Below are positions 21,067 through 34,024 of a stretch of 64,000 nucleotides of DNA, one piece after another; the first letter of the stretch is position 1, and every line of letters begins with the position of its first letter. The stretch is taken from NCBI GenBank assembly GCA_040904745.1, contig JBBDSW010000190.1:10216-74215 (forward strand). The letters run 5' to 3'. Under the pieces are notes generated by a model. It saw nothing but the letters and a program-made list of their open reading frames with translations. It made no database searches and was not told where the DNA came from. This stretch comes from T1Sed10-7 sp040904745 (GTDB taxonomy: Bacteria > Actinomycetota > Nitriliruptoria > Nitriliruptorales > Nitriliruptoraceae). The position numbers and the translations under genes are program-made.

Positions 21067-22989
21067 ATGACGACCGCGACCTCCCCGATCACCGAGGACG
21101 ATGTCTTCCTCTTCAACGAGGGGACACACCTGCGCCTGTGGCAGAAGCTCGGCGCGCACCCGGCTACCGACCCCTCCGGGGTCGCCGGCGTCCACTTCGC
21201 GGTGTGGGCGCCCAACGCCCGTGAGATCACCGTCGTCGGGGACTTCAACGGCTGGGACCAGCGCTCCCCGGAGGGAGCGATGTCGCCCCGAGGGTCCTCG
21301 GGGATCTGGGAGGTGTTCGTCTCGGGTGTCACCGAGGGGGATGCCTACAAGTTCCACATCGTCTCCGCGGTGACCGGTGCGGCGGTCGACAAGGCGGACC
21401 CGTACGCGGTGCACACCGAGACCCCACCGCACACGGCGTCCAAGGTGTGGGACCTATCGTATACGTGGGGCGATGCGCAGTGGATGGAGCGACGCGGTGA
21501 GACCCAGGGCCTCGATGCCCCGGTCGCGATCTACGAGCTCCACCTCGGATCGTGGCGACGGGAGTCCGGCGAGGGCGGAACGCGGTCGATGACCTACCGG
21601 GAGCTGGCCGCGCCCTTGGTCGAGCACGTGCAGGCGATGGGCTTCACGCACGTGGAGTTCCTGCCCGTGATGGAGCATCCGTTCTACGGCTCCTGGGGCT
21701 ACCAGTCGACCGGGTACTTCGCGCCGACCAGCCGCTATGGCACCCCGCAGGACCTCAAGTTCCTGATCGACACGCTCCACCAGGCCGGGATCGGCGTGAT
21801 CCTCGACTGGGTGCCGAGTCACTTCCCGACCGACGAGTTCGCGCTCGGCGACTTCGACGGCACCCACCTCTACGAGCATGCCGACCCCAAGCAGGGCTTC
21901 CACCCGGACTGGTCGAGCTACATCTTCAACTACGGCCGCCCCGAGGTGGTCGCCTTCCTGCTCTCCTCGGCGATGTTCTGGCTCGAGGAGTACCACGTCG
22001 ACGGGCTCCGGGTCGATGCCGTGGCCTCGATGCTCTACCTCGACTACTCGCGGGAAGAGGGGGAGTGGATCCCCAACGTCCACGGGGGCAACGAGAACCT
22101 GGAGGCGATCGCCTTCCTCCGCCGCTTCAACACCGAGGTGTTCCAGCGCTTCCCGGACGTGCAGACCTACGCGGAGGAGTCGACGTCCTGGCCGATGGTC
22201 TCGCGCCCGACCTACCTCGGCGGGCTCGGGTTCGGTTTCAAGTGGGACATGGGGTGGATGCACGACACGCTCGAGGTGTTCCAGCGCGAACCGATCCACC
22301 GCAAGTACCACCACAACCAGCTGACGTTCCGTTCGGTCTACGCCTACTCCGAGAACTACTGCCTCCCGCTCTCGCACGACGAGGTGGTCCACGGCAAGGG
22401 GTCGCTGATCGGCAAGATGCCGGGGGACACCTGGCAGCGGTTCGCGAACCTGCGCACCCTCTACGCCTACATGTTCACCACGCCCGGCAAGAAGCTGTTG
22501 TTCATGGGTGACGAGTTCGGGCAGTGGGGCGAGTGGGCGCACGAGCGCTCGCTGGACTGGCACCTGCTCGACGCTTCCCCCGAGCACCGCCAGCTCCTGT
22601 ACTGCGTCGGCGACCTCGCCCGCCTCTACCGCCGTGTGCCGGCGCTGCACGAGGGGGACTGCGAGCCGTTCGGCTTCGAGTGGGTCGACGGCAGCGACTG
22701 GGAGGCTTCGGCCGCCAGCTACCTGCGGCGAGCACGGGACGGCACCGCTGCGCTCGTCGTCGCGAACCTCACCCCCGTCGTGCGCGAGAACTACCGTCTC
22801 GGCCTGCCGCACGGGGGACACTGGCGGGAGGCGTTCAACGGTGACGCGACCGAGTACGGGGGCTCCGGCGTGGGCAACTACGGCGGCGTCGACGCCCTTC
22901 CCCACCCCTGCCACGGCCGTTCGCACTCCGCGGTGGTGACGCTGCCACCGCTCTCGGTCGAGGTGTTCCTCCCCGCAGGAGCCTCGTGA
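21067..22989 (+). CDS. glgB: 1,4-alpha-glucan branching enzyme
   Basis: GH13_9 enzyme introducing alpha-1,6 branches into glycogen. 640 residues from the ATG at 21067, which has AGAGGTG about 6 nt upstream; a GTG at 21058 overlapping the previous stop is possible. The CBM48 domain (residues 35-140: VHFAVWAPNAREITVVGDFN) precedes the barrel. Nucleophile Asp317 is in GLRVDAVASMLYLD, the acid Glu lies in YAEESTSWP, and LPLSHDEVVHGKGSL carries the conserved His-Asp. It lacks the long N1 domain of some GlgB. Third gene of the run. Confidence 0.96.
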   Translation: MTTATSPITEDDVFLFNEGTHLRLWQKLGAHPATDPSGVAGVHFAVWAPNAREITVVGDFNGWDQRSPEGAMSPRGSSGIWEVFVSGVTEGDAYKFHIVSAVTGAAVDKADPYAVHTETPPHTASKVWDLSYTWGDAQWMERRGETQGLDAPVAIYELHLGSWRRESGEGGTRSMTYRELAAPLVEHVQAMGFTHVEFLPVMEHPFYGSWGYQSTGYFAPTSRYGTPQDLKFLIDTLHQAGIGVILDWVPSHFPTDEFALGDFDGTHLYEHADPKQGFHPDWSSYIFNYGRPEVVAFLLSSAMFWLEEYHVDGLRVDAVASMLYLDYSREEGEWIPNVHGGNENLEAIAFLRRFNTEVFQRFPDVQTYAEESTSWPMVSRPTYLGGLGFGFKWDMGWMHDTLEVFQREPIHRKYHHNQLTFRSVYAYSENYCLPLSHDEVVHGKGSLIGKMPGDTWQRFANLRTLYAYMFTTPGKKLLFMGDEFGQWGEWAHERSLDWHLLDASPEHRQLLYCVGDLARLYRRVPALHEGDCEPFGFEWVDGSDWEASAASYLRRARDGTAALVVANLTPVVRENYRLGLPHGGHWREAFNGDATEYGGSGVGNYGGVDALPHPCHGRSHSAVVTLPPLSVEVFLPAGAS

Positions 22990-23099
22990 GGCCCGCGGAG
23001 CATCCCGCGCCGGTGCCGTAGGCTCCCCGGCCGTGGCGCCCCGGTGGGCACCGCGTCCGCGGGCGCTGAGGCGCCGTCCTCGTCCGACCCGGAGTGCAC

Positions 23100-25577
23100 G
23101 TGGATCGCTACGTCTGTGTGCATGGTCACTTCTACCAGCCACCACGGGAGAACCCGTGGCTCGAGGTCGTGGAGCAGGAGGACGAGGCGTACCCGTTCCA
23201 CGACTGGAACGAGCGCATCACCGTCGAGTGCTACGACCCCAACGCGCGGGCCCGGATCCTCGACCGGCACGGACGCATCACCAACCTCGTCAACAACTAC
23301 GCCCGCATGAGCTTCAACGTCGGCCCGACCCTGCTGTCGTGGATGCAGGAGGAGGCGCCGGCGACCTACGCCGCGATCCTCGCCGCGGACCAGCAGAGCC
23401 AGGCGCGGTGCGATGGCCACGGTGCGGCGATGGCCCAGGTCTACAACCACGCCATCATGCCCCTTGCGCACCCACGCGACGCCCGTACCCAGGTCGTGTG
23501 GGGGATCCGGGACTTCGAGCACCGCTTCGGGCGCGCGCCGGAGGGCATGTGGTTGGCCGAGACCGCCGCCGACCACGACACGCTCGAGCTCCTGGCGGCC
23601 GAAGGGGTGCGCTTCACCGTGCTGTCGCCGTACCAGGCCGCGAGGGTGCGGCCGCTGCAGGAGGACAGCTGGAGCGAGGTCGGTGGCGGCCGGGTCGATC
23701 CGACGATGCCGTACCAGGTCCGGCTGGCTTCCGGGGCCACCATCGCGGTGTTCTTCTACGACGGGCCGATCTCCCAAGGGGTGGCCTTCGAGGGGCTACT
23801 GATCGACGGAGACCGCTTCGCCGGCCGCCTCCTCGAGGGGTTCAACGGCCGCCCTGGCCCGCAGTTGGTCAACATCGCCACGGACGGCGAGTCCTACGGG
23901 CACCACCACCGGCACGGCGAGATGGCGCTGGCGACCGCGCTCGAGCAACTGGACGTTCGCGACGACGTCGTGCTCACCAACTACGCCCACTACCTGGCCC
24001 TGTTCCCGCCGACCCACGAGGCCGAGATCGTCGAGCGGAGCTCGTGGAGCTGCGCGCACGGGGTCGAGCGGTGGCGTTCGGACTGCGGGTGCGGGGCGGA
24101 GCCGGGACTGCACCAGCGGTGGCGGGCACCGCTGCGCGACGCGCTCGACGACCTGCGCGCGGCGCTGGCGATCCGCTACGAGGAGCTCGGGGGGGAGCTG
24201 TTCACCGACGTCTGGGCCGCGCGTGACGACTACCTCGAGGTGGTGCTCGACCGCGATGGCAACCTGCCGGGCTTCCTCGCGCGGCACGCCCGCCGCCCGC
24301 TCGACGCCGAGGAGCGGGTGCGGGCCTGCAAGCTGCTCGAGATGCAGCGCCACGCGCTGCTGATGTTCACCAGCTGTGGCTGGTTCTTCGCCGAGCTCTC
24401 CCGTCCCGAACCCGTCCAGGTGCTGCGCTACGCCGCCCGGGCGATCCAGCTCGCGCGGGAGTTGACGGGGGCCGACGACCTCGAGGCGACCTTCCTCGCC
24501 CAGCTCGCCCGTGCCGAGTCCAACGATCCCCGCTTGGGCGACGGGAAGGGGATCTACGAGCGGCGGGTCCAGCCGGGGGTGACCGATCTCGAACAGGTCG
24601 CCGCCCACTTCGCCATCTCCAGCCTGTCGTGGGAGTACAGCGTCTCGGAGCGGATCGGGGCCTACGAGGTGGTCCGACAGGACGAGGATCGGCACCGCGC
24701 CGGCCGCGCCCAGCTCGGGATCGGTCGACTCATCGTCCGCTCCGTCGTGACCGGTGACGAGCAAGCGTTCGAGTACGGCGTCCTCCACCTCGGCGACCAC
24801 ACCTTCGCCTGCGGGGTCCGCCCACGCGCCGACGACGCCGCCTACGAGGCGCTGCGCACCCTGCTCGACGGGCACTTCGAGACCGCTGACTTCCCGGCGG
24901 TGATCCGGACCATCGATCACGAGCTCGGGGGCCGGTCCTACTCGCTCAGGTCGCTGTTCCGCGACGAACAGCGCCGGATCCTCGACCAGGTCCTCGCGAC
25001 GACGATGGAGGAGGTGGAGGCCTCCTACCGGGGCATCTACCGGGGCCGCGCCCCGTTGATGCGCTACCTGAGCGATCTCCATGCCAGTCTGCCCCTGCCG
25101 CTCAAGAGCGCCGCCGAGGTGGTGCTGAACGCGGAGCTCGAGGCGCAGTTGGCTACCACCGGCCCGGACCCGGCGCGCGTGCGAGGGCTGTTGGACGAGG
25201 CCGGACTGTTCGCGGTCCACCTCGACGAGGACGGCCTCGCCCACACCCTCTCCACCTCCGTCGCGCGCATCGCGGCCTGGGTCGCGGAGTACCTGACGAA
25301 CGGTGACGAGCCGCTCGTGACGTTCGAGCAGCGCCATGCGGGGACCCTCCAGCGGGTCCGTGACCTGATCGAGGTCATCGAGATGGTGCCCTTCGAGGTC
25401 GATCTCGCTCCCGCGCAGGACGTCCTCTGGCGGCTGGTCACCGAGCACCACGAGCGCCTGCGGGCCCACGCGGCCACCGGTGACGCGGCCGCGATCCGGT
25501 GGCTCGAGGAGCTCACCCGTGCCGCGATCGCCCTGGATGTCGCCGTACCGTCGCCCGTATCGGAGGGTGTGAGGTGA
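23100..25577 (+). CDS. DUF3536/GH57-type protein of unknown specificity in the glucan operon
   Basis: 825 residues. The N-terminus VCVHGHFYQPPRENPWLE (residues 5-22) and the long helical region resemble GH57-type deacetylase-fold glycosidases carrying a DUF3536 domain (about 300-820). Likely metal/catalytic elements include HGHFYQPP, PEGMWLAETAADHDTLELLA and NIATDGESYGHHHRHGE (about 260-276). The Cys-rich WRSDCGCG and SCGWFF segments suggest a structural site. The GTG at 23100 has CGGAG 5 nt upstream. It is placed between glgB and treZ with the treZ start overlapping its stop, so it is probably an alpha-glucan-active amylase or transferase; substrate unknown. Confidence 0.8.
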   Translation: MDRYVCVHGHFYQPPRENPWLEVVEQEDEAYPFHDWNERITVECYDPNARARILDRHGRITNLVNNYARMSFNVGPTLLSWMQEEAPATYAAILAADQQSQARCDGHGAAMAQVYNHAIMPLAHPRDARTQVVWGIRDFEHRFGRAPEGMWLAETAADHDTLELLAAEGVRFTVLSPYQAARVRPLQEDSWSEVGGGRVDPTMPYQVRLASGATIAVFFYDGPISQGVAFEGLLIDGDRFAGRLLEGFNGRPGPQLVNIATDGESYGHHHRHGEMALATALEQLDVRDDVVLTNYAHYLALFPPTHEAEIVERSSWSCAHGVERWRSDCGCGAEPGLHQRWRAPLRDALDDLRAALAIRYEELGGELFTDVWAARDDYLEVVLDRDGNLPGFLARHARRPLDAEERVRACKLLEMQRHALLMFTSCGWFFAELSRPEPVQVLRYAARAIQLARELTGADDLEATFLAQLARAESNDPRLGDGKGIYERRVQPGVTDLEQVAAHFAISSLSWEYSVSERIGAYEVVRQDEDRHRAGRAQLGIGRLIVRSVVTGDEQAFEYGVLHLGDHTFACGVRPRADDAAYEALRTLLDGHFETADFPAVIRTIDHELGGRSYSLRSLFRDEQRRILDQVLATTMEEVEASYRGIYRGRAPLMRYLSDLHASLPLPLKSAAEVVLNAELEAQLATTGPDPARVRGLLDEAGLFAVHLDEDGLAHTLSTSVARIAAWVAEYLTNGDEPLVTFEQRHAGTLQRVRDLIEVIEMVPFEVDLAPAQDVLWRLVTEHHERLRAHAATGDAAAIRWLEELTRAAIALDVAVPSPVSEGVR

Positions 25578-27486
25578 GCGTCGAGCCATCATCCCCCGCG
25601 ATGACCGCCCCCGGGACCCCACCGGGACCCGGGGTGCGCCTGCTCGGCGATGGCCGGGCCGAGGCGTGCGTCTGGGCGCCGCGGGCCACCCACGTCGAGG
25701 TGGTCGTGGATCCGGATGGTGATCAGCGCCTCGTCCCCCTCGCACCGGCGGCGCGCGGCTGGCACGTCGGCCTGCTGGAAGCGGTGGCGCCCGGGACCCG
25801 GTACCGCTACCGGCTCCACCGCGGGGACGAAGGGAGCGTGGACCGGGCCGATCCGGCGTCACGCTTCCAGCCCGAGGGCGTCCACGGGCCCTCGGCCATC
25901 GATGATCCCGGCGCGTTCCCGTGGACGGACGCGAGCTTCCGCGCGCCACCACTGCACGAGCAGCTCGTCTACGAACTCCACGTCGGCACCTTCACCCCGG
26001 CCGGCACCTTCGACGCGGTGGCGGCGCGTCTCGACCACCTCGTCGACCTCGGTGTGACCACGATCGAACTGCTGCCCGTGTGGCAGTTCCCGGGGACACG
26101 CAACTGGGGGTACGACGGTGTCCTGCCGTTCGCCGTGCAGGACAGCTACGGCGGCCCGGATGGGCTCCGCCGGCTCGTCGATGCGGCACACGGGCGGGGG
26201 ATCGGCGTGTGGCTCGACGTCGTCTACAACCACCTCGGCCCCGAGGGCAACCACCTCGCCGACCTCGGCCCGTACCTCACGGAGCACCGCGGGACCCCGT
26301 GGGGACCCGGGCTCAACACCGACACCGAGGATGCCGACGGGGTCCGTCGCTGGGTCATCGAGCACGGCGTCGCCTGCGTGCGTGAGCTCCACCTCGACGG
26401 CTTCCGCCTGGATGCGGTCCACGGCATCGTCGACACCTCCGCGGTGCACCTGTTGGAGGAGTACACGGCCGCGGTGAAGGACGCGGGGGCGGCGCTCGGC
26501 AAGCCGATCCACGTGGTCGCGGAGTCGGACCTCTGCGACCCACGCCTGGTCCGTGCGCCTGCGGTCGGTGGCTACGGCATGGACGCGCAGTGGCTGGACG
26601 ACTTCCACCATGCCGTCCACGTCGCGCTCACCGGCGAGCGGGACGGCTACTACGTCGACCACCACGGGCTCGAGGATCTCCCCACGCTCTACCGGGACCG
26701 CTATCTGCACGCTGGTCGGTACTCCGAGCACCGGCGTCGCACCGTCGGTCGGCCGGCCCGTGACGTCGCCTACGACCGGTTCGTGGTCTGCGTCCAGAAC
26801 CACGACCAGGTCGGCAACCGGATGCTCGGTGAGCGGCTCACCGCGTTGACCGATCGCGCCGGGCTGGAGCTGGCGGCCACCCTGCTGCTCACCTCCCCGT
26901 ACGTCCCGATGCTGTGGATGGGGGAGGAGTACGCCGAGTCGGCCCCGTTCCGCTACTTCGTCTCGCACACCGACCCGGAGCTGGTCGAGGCGGTGCGGCG
27001 CGGGCGGCGCGAGGAGTTCGCGTCGTTCGCCTGGCGAGCGGAGGCCCCCGATCCGCAGGCCGAGGAGACCTTCCGGGCCTCCACGATCGATCTCGGTCTC
27101 GCACACGATGGCGGTGACCACCAGGAGATGTTCTCCCTCTACCGGGAACTGATCGCCATGCGGCGACGGCTGCCGGTCCTCTACGATCCCACCGGCGGCG
27201 ATGTCGCGGCGACGCTCGTACCGGGGCGCCAGGCCATCGGCCTGCACCGCCGTGGACGGCTCGGCGAGGTCGTCGTCGCCGCCAACGCCGAGGACGACGA
27301 CGTCGAGGTGGTGCTCCCGTCCGCCGCAGGGGACTTCGAGGAGCACTTCACCACCGCCGGGCGGCACCATGGAGGCGAGGACCCCGCCGGTGCGGCCCGC
27401 AGCGACGGGGCCGTCCTGACGATCCCGCTCACCCGACGCAGCGCGCGCGTCTTCGTGCGCGCCGGAACGACGACAAGGCTCCCGAC

Positions 27487-27490
<4 letters not shown>
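25574..27490 (+). CDS. treZ: Malto-oligosyltrehalose trehalohydrolase
   Basis: Releases trehalose from maltooligosyl-trehalose, the second step of the TreY-TreZ route. 638 residues. The GTG overlapping the preceding stop (GTGA) has GGAGG 7 nt upstream. CBM48-like start (ACVWAPRATHVEVVVDPDG), then the GH13_10 barrel: YELHVGTFTPAGTFDA, VVYNHLGPEGNHL, nucleophile Asp280 in GFRLDAVHGI, acid Glu317 in VVAESDLCDP and VQNHDQVGNR. The stop overlaps the glgX ATG by 4 nt. Its partner treY comes after glgX. Confidence 0.95.
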
Positions 27491-29606
<2,116 letters not shown>

Positions 29607-29610
<4 letters not shown>

Positions 29611-32150
29611 GCGAGCACACGGCAGCCAGCCGGGCGCCAACCGGGATCGGCCCCCCCGACCGACCGGTCCGTGCGACCTACCGTCTGCAGCTGCACGACG
29701 GCTTCACGTTCGCCGACGCGGAGCGGGTGGTCCCGCGCCTGGCTGCGCTCGGGATCAGCCACCTGTACCTGTCCCCGGCCCTGGAGGCGGTCAGAGGCTC
29801 CACCCACGGCTATGACGTCATCGACCCGACGCGGATACGGGCATCGCTCGGTGGCGAGGAGGGGCTCAGCGCCCTTGCTGACACCGCGCACGCGGCGGGG
29901 CTGGGCCTGATCCTCGACATCGTCCCGAACCACGTCGGGCTCGTGAGCCCGGACAACCCCTGGTGGCTGGATGTCCTCGCCCACGGACCGGACGGGCGCT
30001 ACGGCCGCCACTTCGACGTCGACTGGATGCCGGGCGCCTACGGGCAGCCCACCCTGCTCGTGCCCGAGCTCGGTGAGCGGCTCTCCGAGGCGCTCGCCGG
30101 GGATGCGTTGCAGCTCGCTCACGTCGAGGACGGTCGCGCACCGGCCTGGCGGGTCGTCTACCACGACCACCAGTGGCCGTTGGCACCCGGCACCTTGGCC
30201 GCCGCAGGCTTCGATCCTGACGACGTCGAGGCGACGATCCGCACCGCCGGTGAGGACCGGCAGCGGCTGGCCGATCTGCTCGACCGGCAGCACTACCGGC
30301 TCGGGTACTGGCGTCGCGCCAACGACGAACTCGACCACCGCCGGTTCTTCGACATCGACCATCTCGGTGCCGTCCGCGTCGAGGACCCCGAGGTGTTCGC
30401 CGACGTCCACGCCGCCGTCCTGCCGCTCATCGCCGACGGCACGCTGGACGGCCTGCGCATCGACCATCCGGACGGACTGGCCGACCCGGTCGGCTACTTC
30501 GAGCGGCTGCGGGCGGCGGTCGGGCCCGATGCCTACCTCGTGATCGAGAAGATCCTCGAGCACGGGGAGCGGTTCCGGGATGCCTGGCCGGTCCAGGGAA
30601 CGGTCGGCTACGAGCTGGCGGCCGCGACGCTCGGGGTCCACCTCGACCCGGCGGCCGGACCGATCCTGGATGACCTGCAGGCGACGCTGACGGGTGAGGT
30701 CCTGCATCGCTCCACCCTGCACGACGGTGCCAAGCGTGATGCGCTCGAGGCGCTCTTCGGCGCCGAGCGCGAACGGTTGCAGGACCGGGCCGCGGCGGTG
30801 GTCACGGCCGATGACGAGGACCTCGCCGCGGCGCTCACCGAACTCCTGGTGGCCTGGCCGGTCTACCGCACCTACCTCCGTCCGGGTGTCGCAGTGCCCG
30901 ATCCCCGCGACCTCGCCATCGTGGATCGTGCCGTGGCCCAGGCGACGGCGCGGCGGCCGGATCTGGCCACGACCCTCGAGCAACTGGCCACGGCCTTGAT
31001 CGACCCGGACGGCGATGCGACCTTCGTCACCGGCTTCCAGCAACTGACCGGTCCGGCGATCGCCAAGGGCCTGGAGGACACGGTCCTCTACCGCGATACC
31101 CGTCTGGTCGCCGTGTGCGAGGTCGGCATGGATCCCACGCACGTCGGCACCAGCATCGCCGAGTTCCAGGGGCTTGCCACCGAGGTCGCCACGCACCGGC
31201 CGGCGACCATGTGGCTCTCCTCCACCCACGACACCAAGCGCAGCGAGGACGTGCGGGCTCGGCTCGCCGTGCTGTCGCAGGACCCACGCTGGTGGGTGGC
31301 GACCGCGCTGGAGCTGCGGTCCTCGGCGGCGGGTGCCCGCAGTAGCGCCGGGCCCCTGCCGGTCCACGAGCACCTGGCGTGGCAGACGGCCGTCGGCGCG
31401 TGGCCGATCACCGCGGAGCGCCTCGCCGCGTACCTCGTCAAGGCAGCCCGTGAGGGCAAGCAGGCCACCGACTGGCTCTCGCCCGACAGCGCCTACGAGG
31501 AGGCGTTGGAGCGCTACGCCACCGTGCTGGTCACCGACCCGGCGCTGACCGCGGCGCTGCGATGCGCCGTCGAGCGGGTCGCCGTCCCCGGCTGGATCAC
31601 CTCGCTCGCGATGACGCTCACGAAGCTCGTCGGCCCGGGCGTGCCCGACATCTACCAGGGCACCGAGGTGTGGGACGGTTCGCTCGTCGACCCCGACAAC
31701 CGCCGACCGGTCGACCATACCGGCCTGGCCGCGCTGACCGAGCAGGTCGCCGGCCGGGAGCCATCGCCAGCGCTGGCCGCCGAGCTGCTCGCCGATCTCG
31801 GCGATGGTCGCGCCAAGCTGTGGGTCACGCGCCAGGCCCTGCGGCTCCGCCGTCAGCGGCCGGACCTGCTGGCTCCCGGGGCGACGGTCCGGTCGCTCAC
31901 GGCGGTCGGCCGCGACGCCGACCACGTGGTCGCCAGCCAGCGCGGTGGCGGCGCGATCGCGATCGCCCCCGCGCGCGTCGCGGCGCTGGCCGGTCCACCC
32001 GAGGCTCTGGATCTCGGGGAGGCCACGCTCACCCTGCCACCCGGCCACTACCTCGACGTCCTCGCCGGGCGACGGGTCGACGGCGGCGGCCACCCGGTCA
32101 GCTCGCTGCTGGCGGGTTTCCCGGTCGCCTTGTACGTCAAGGAGGGGTGA
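29607..32150 (+). CDS. treY: Malto-oligosyltrehalose synthase
   Basis: Intramolecular transglucosylase turning the reducing end of a maltodextrin into a trehalosyl unit, the substrate of TreZ. 847 residues from the GTG overlapping the glgX stop. Signatures: RATYRLQLHDGFTFADAERV, LYLSPALEAVRGSTHGYDV, nucleophile Asp286 in LRIDHPDGLADP, Glu314 in LVIEKILEHGE, and later TKLVGPGVPDIYQGTE plus the conserved end LAGFPVALY. The long helical insertion typical of TreY (residues about 330-600) is present. MalQ begins right after its stop. Confidence 0.95.
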
Positions 32151-32151
32151 G

Positions 32152-34011
32152 GTGGATCGGGGACAGCTCGAGGACCTCGGCATCGCGGTCTCCTACCCCG
32201 ATGCCTTCGGGCGGGAGCACCACCTGAGCGAGGAAGCGGCCGACAAGCTCGTCGCCGCCATGGATCTCGAGCCCGGGGCGCCTGTGCCCGACGGGCGCGA
32301 AGCGGTCATCGTCACCCGACCGGACCGCGGTGAGCCCGCCTGGCCCGGTGAGCTCGAGCTCGAGGACGGCTCCCGCCGGCGTGTGGCGGGGGCGCTGCCC
32401 ACCGACCTGCCGCTGGGCTACCACACGCTGCACCGCGACGATGGGCGCTCGACGACGGTGATCGTGAGTCCGGGCCGCTGTGTGCCCCACCCGAGCCGGA
32501 TCTGGGGCTTCGGCGTGCAGCTCTACTCCCTCCACTCGCACCGGAGTTGGGGGATCGGCGACCTCGACGATCTGCGCTCGCTCGGGGGCTGGGCGGCACG
32601 GGAGGGTGCCGGCACGCTGCTCGTCAACCCGCTGGATGCCGTGGTGCACGAGCTCGACCGCGAGGAGAGCCCGTACTTCCCGTCGTCACGCCGCTTCCGT
32701 GATCCGCTCTACCTCGCGGTGGACCGGGTTCCCGGTGCCGGGTCGCTCGACGCTGACGAGCTGGCGCGACTCGCTGCCCTCGCGCGCGGCGACGGGGCTC
32801 GCATCGACCGTTCCCGGGTCATCGACGCCAAACGCGCGGCGCTCGAGCAACTGTGGGAGGCCCGGGGACGCAGGGAGACCGACCCGCGGTTCGTCGCCTA
32901 CCGTGCTGAGCAGGGGGACGCCCTGGAGCGCTTCGCGACCTTCGAGGTACTGAGCGAGCGCTTCGGTGGCGGGTTCTCCCGCTGGCCCGAGCGGTTCCGA
33001 GATCCGGACTCCTCGGCGGTGGCCGCCTTCGCGCAACAGCACGAGGAGCGACGGCTGTTCCACACGTGGCTGCAGTGGCTCCTCGACGAGCAACTCCGCG
33101 AGGCTGGGGACGCCGTGCCGCTGATGCGCGATCTCCCCATCGGTGTCGACCCGGATGGGGCGGATGCCTGGGAGTGGCAGGACGCGCTGGCCACCGATAC
33201 CACGGTCGGTGCCCCGCCCGATGAGCTCGGACCCGAGGGCCAGGACTGGCGCGTGCCCGCGTTCGTCCCGTGGAAGCTCAGGGCCAGGGCGTACCAGCCG
33301 TTCATCGAGACGGTGCGGTCCGCGTTCCGTCACGCCGGAGCGCTCAGGATCGACCACGTGTTGGGGCTGTTCCGGCTGTTCTGGATCCCCCCGACGGGGG
33401 TGGCCGACGGGACCTACGTGGCCCAGGACACCGACGCGCTCCTCGACATCGTCGCGCTGGAGTCCCACCGAGCCGGCGCGTACGTCGTCGGTGAGGACCT
33501 CGGCACGGTCATGGAAGGCGTCCGCGAGGAGCTGGTGGCCCGCGGGCTGCTGCGCTACCGCGTCCTGTGGTTCGAGGACGAGGATCCGCGGCAGTGGGAC
33601 CGGCACGGACTCGCGTCGGTCACCACCCACGATCTGCCTTCGGTCGGGGGCCTGTGGACACGGGCGGAGCTCGATGTGCTGCGCGCGGTCGGCTCCCACA
33701 TCGACGAGGACCGCATCGAGCGGATGCGCAGTGACCTGGCCGCGCGGACCGGGGTCGCCCTGGACGCGTCGGTCGACGAGGTATGTGTCGCGGCGGCGCG
33801 GGTGCTGGCCACGGCCGGTGCGGACGTGGTCGTCGTACAGCTCGAGGACGCCATCGGGAGCACGCACCGCATCAACGTCCCCGGCACCGACGCTGCACGA
33901 CGGCCGGACAACTGGAGCGTGCCGTTGCCCGTCCCGCTCGAGGACCTCGCCGAGCACCCCACCGCCCGTCCGGTCATCGCGGCCTTGCGTGAGGAACGCC
34001 CGCCGGGGTGA
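32152..34011 (+). CDS. malQ: 4-alpha-glucanotransferase (amylomaltase)
   Basis: GH77 enzyme transferring glucan segments between maltodextrins, recycling short chains to lengths usable by phosphorylase and TreY. 619 residues. The GTG at 32152 has GGAGGGG just upstream and begins one base after the treY stop. An N-terminal actinobacterial-type domain (about 1-110) precedes WGFGVQLYSLHSHRSWGIGD. Nucleophile Asp401 is in LRIDHVLGLFRLFW and Glu448 in VVGEDLGTV, with HDLPSVGGLW later. It ends the forward run, converging with the reverse GT4 gene 13 bp away. Confidence 0.94.
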   Translation: MDRGQLEDLGIAVSYPDAFGREHHLSEEAADKLVAAMDLEPGAPVPDGREAVIVTRPDRGEPAWPGELELEDGSRRRVAGALPTDLPLGYHTLHRDDGRSTTVIVSPGRCVPHPSRIWGFGVQLYSLHSHRSWGIGDLDDLRSLGGWAAREGAGTLLVNPLDAVVHELDREESPYFPSSRRFRDPLYLAVDRVPGAGSLDADELARLAALARGDGARIDRSRVIDAKRAALEQLWEARGRRETDPRFVAYRAEQGDALERFATFEVLSERFGGGFSRWPERFRDPDSSAVAAFAQQHEERRLFHTWLQWLLDEQLREAGDAVPLMRDLPIGVDPDGADAWEWQDALATDTTVGAPPDELGPEGQDWRVPAFVPWKLRARAYQPFIETVRSAFRHAGALRIDHVLGLFRLFWIPPTGVADGTYVAQDTDALLDIVALESHRAGAYVVGEDLGTVMEGVREELVARGLLRYRVLWFEDEDPRQWDRHGLASVTTHDLPSVGGLWTRAELDVLRAVGSHIDEDRIERMRSDLAARTGVALDASVDEVCVAAARVLATAGADVVVVQLEDAIGSTHRINVPGTDAARRPDNWSVPLPVPLEDLAEHPTARPVIAALREERPPG

Positions 34012-34024
34012 GGTGAGCGGCTGA

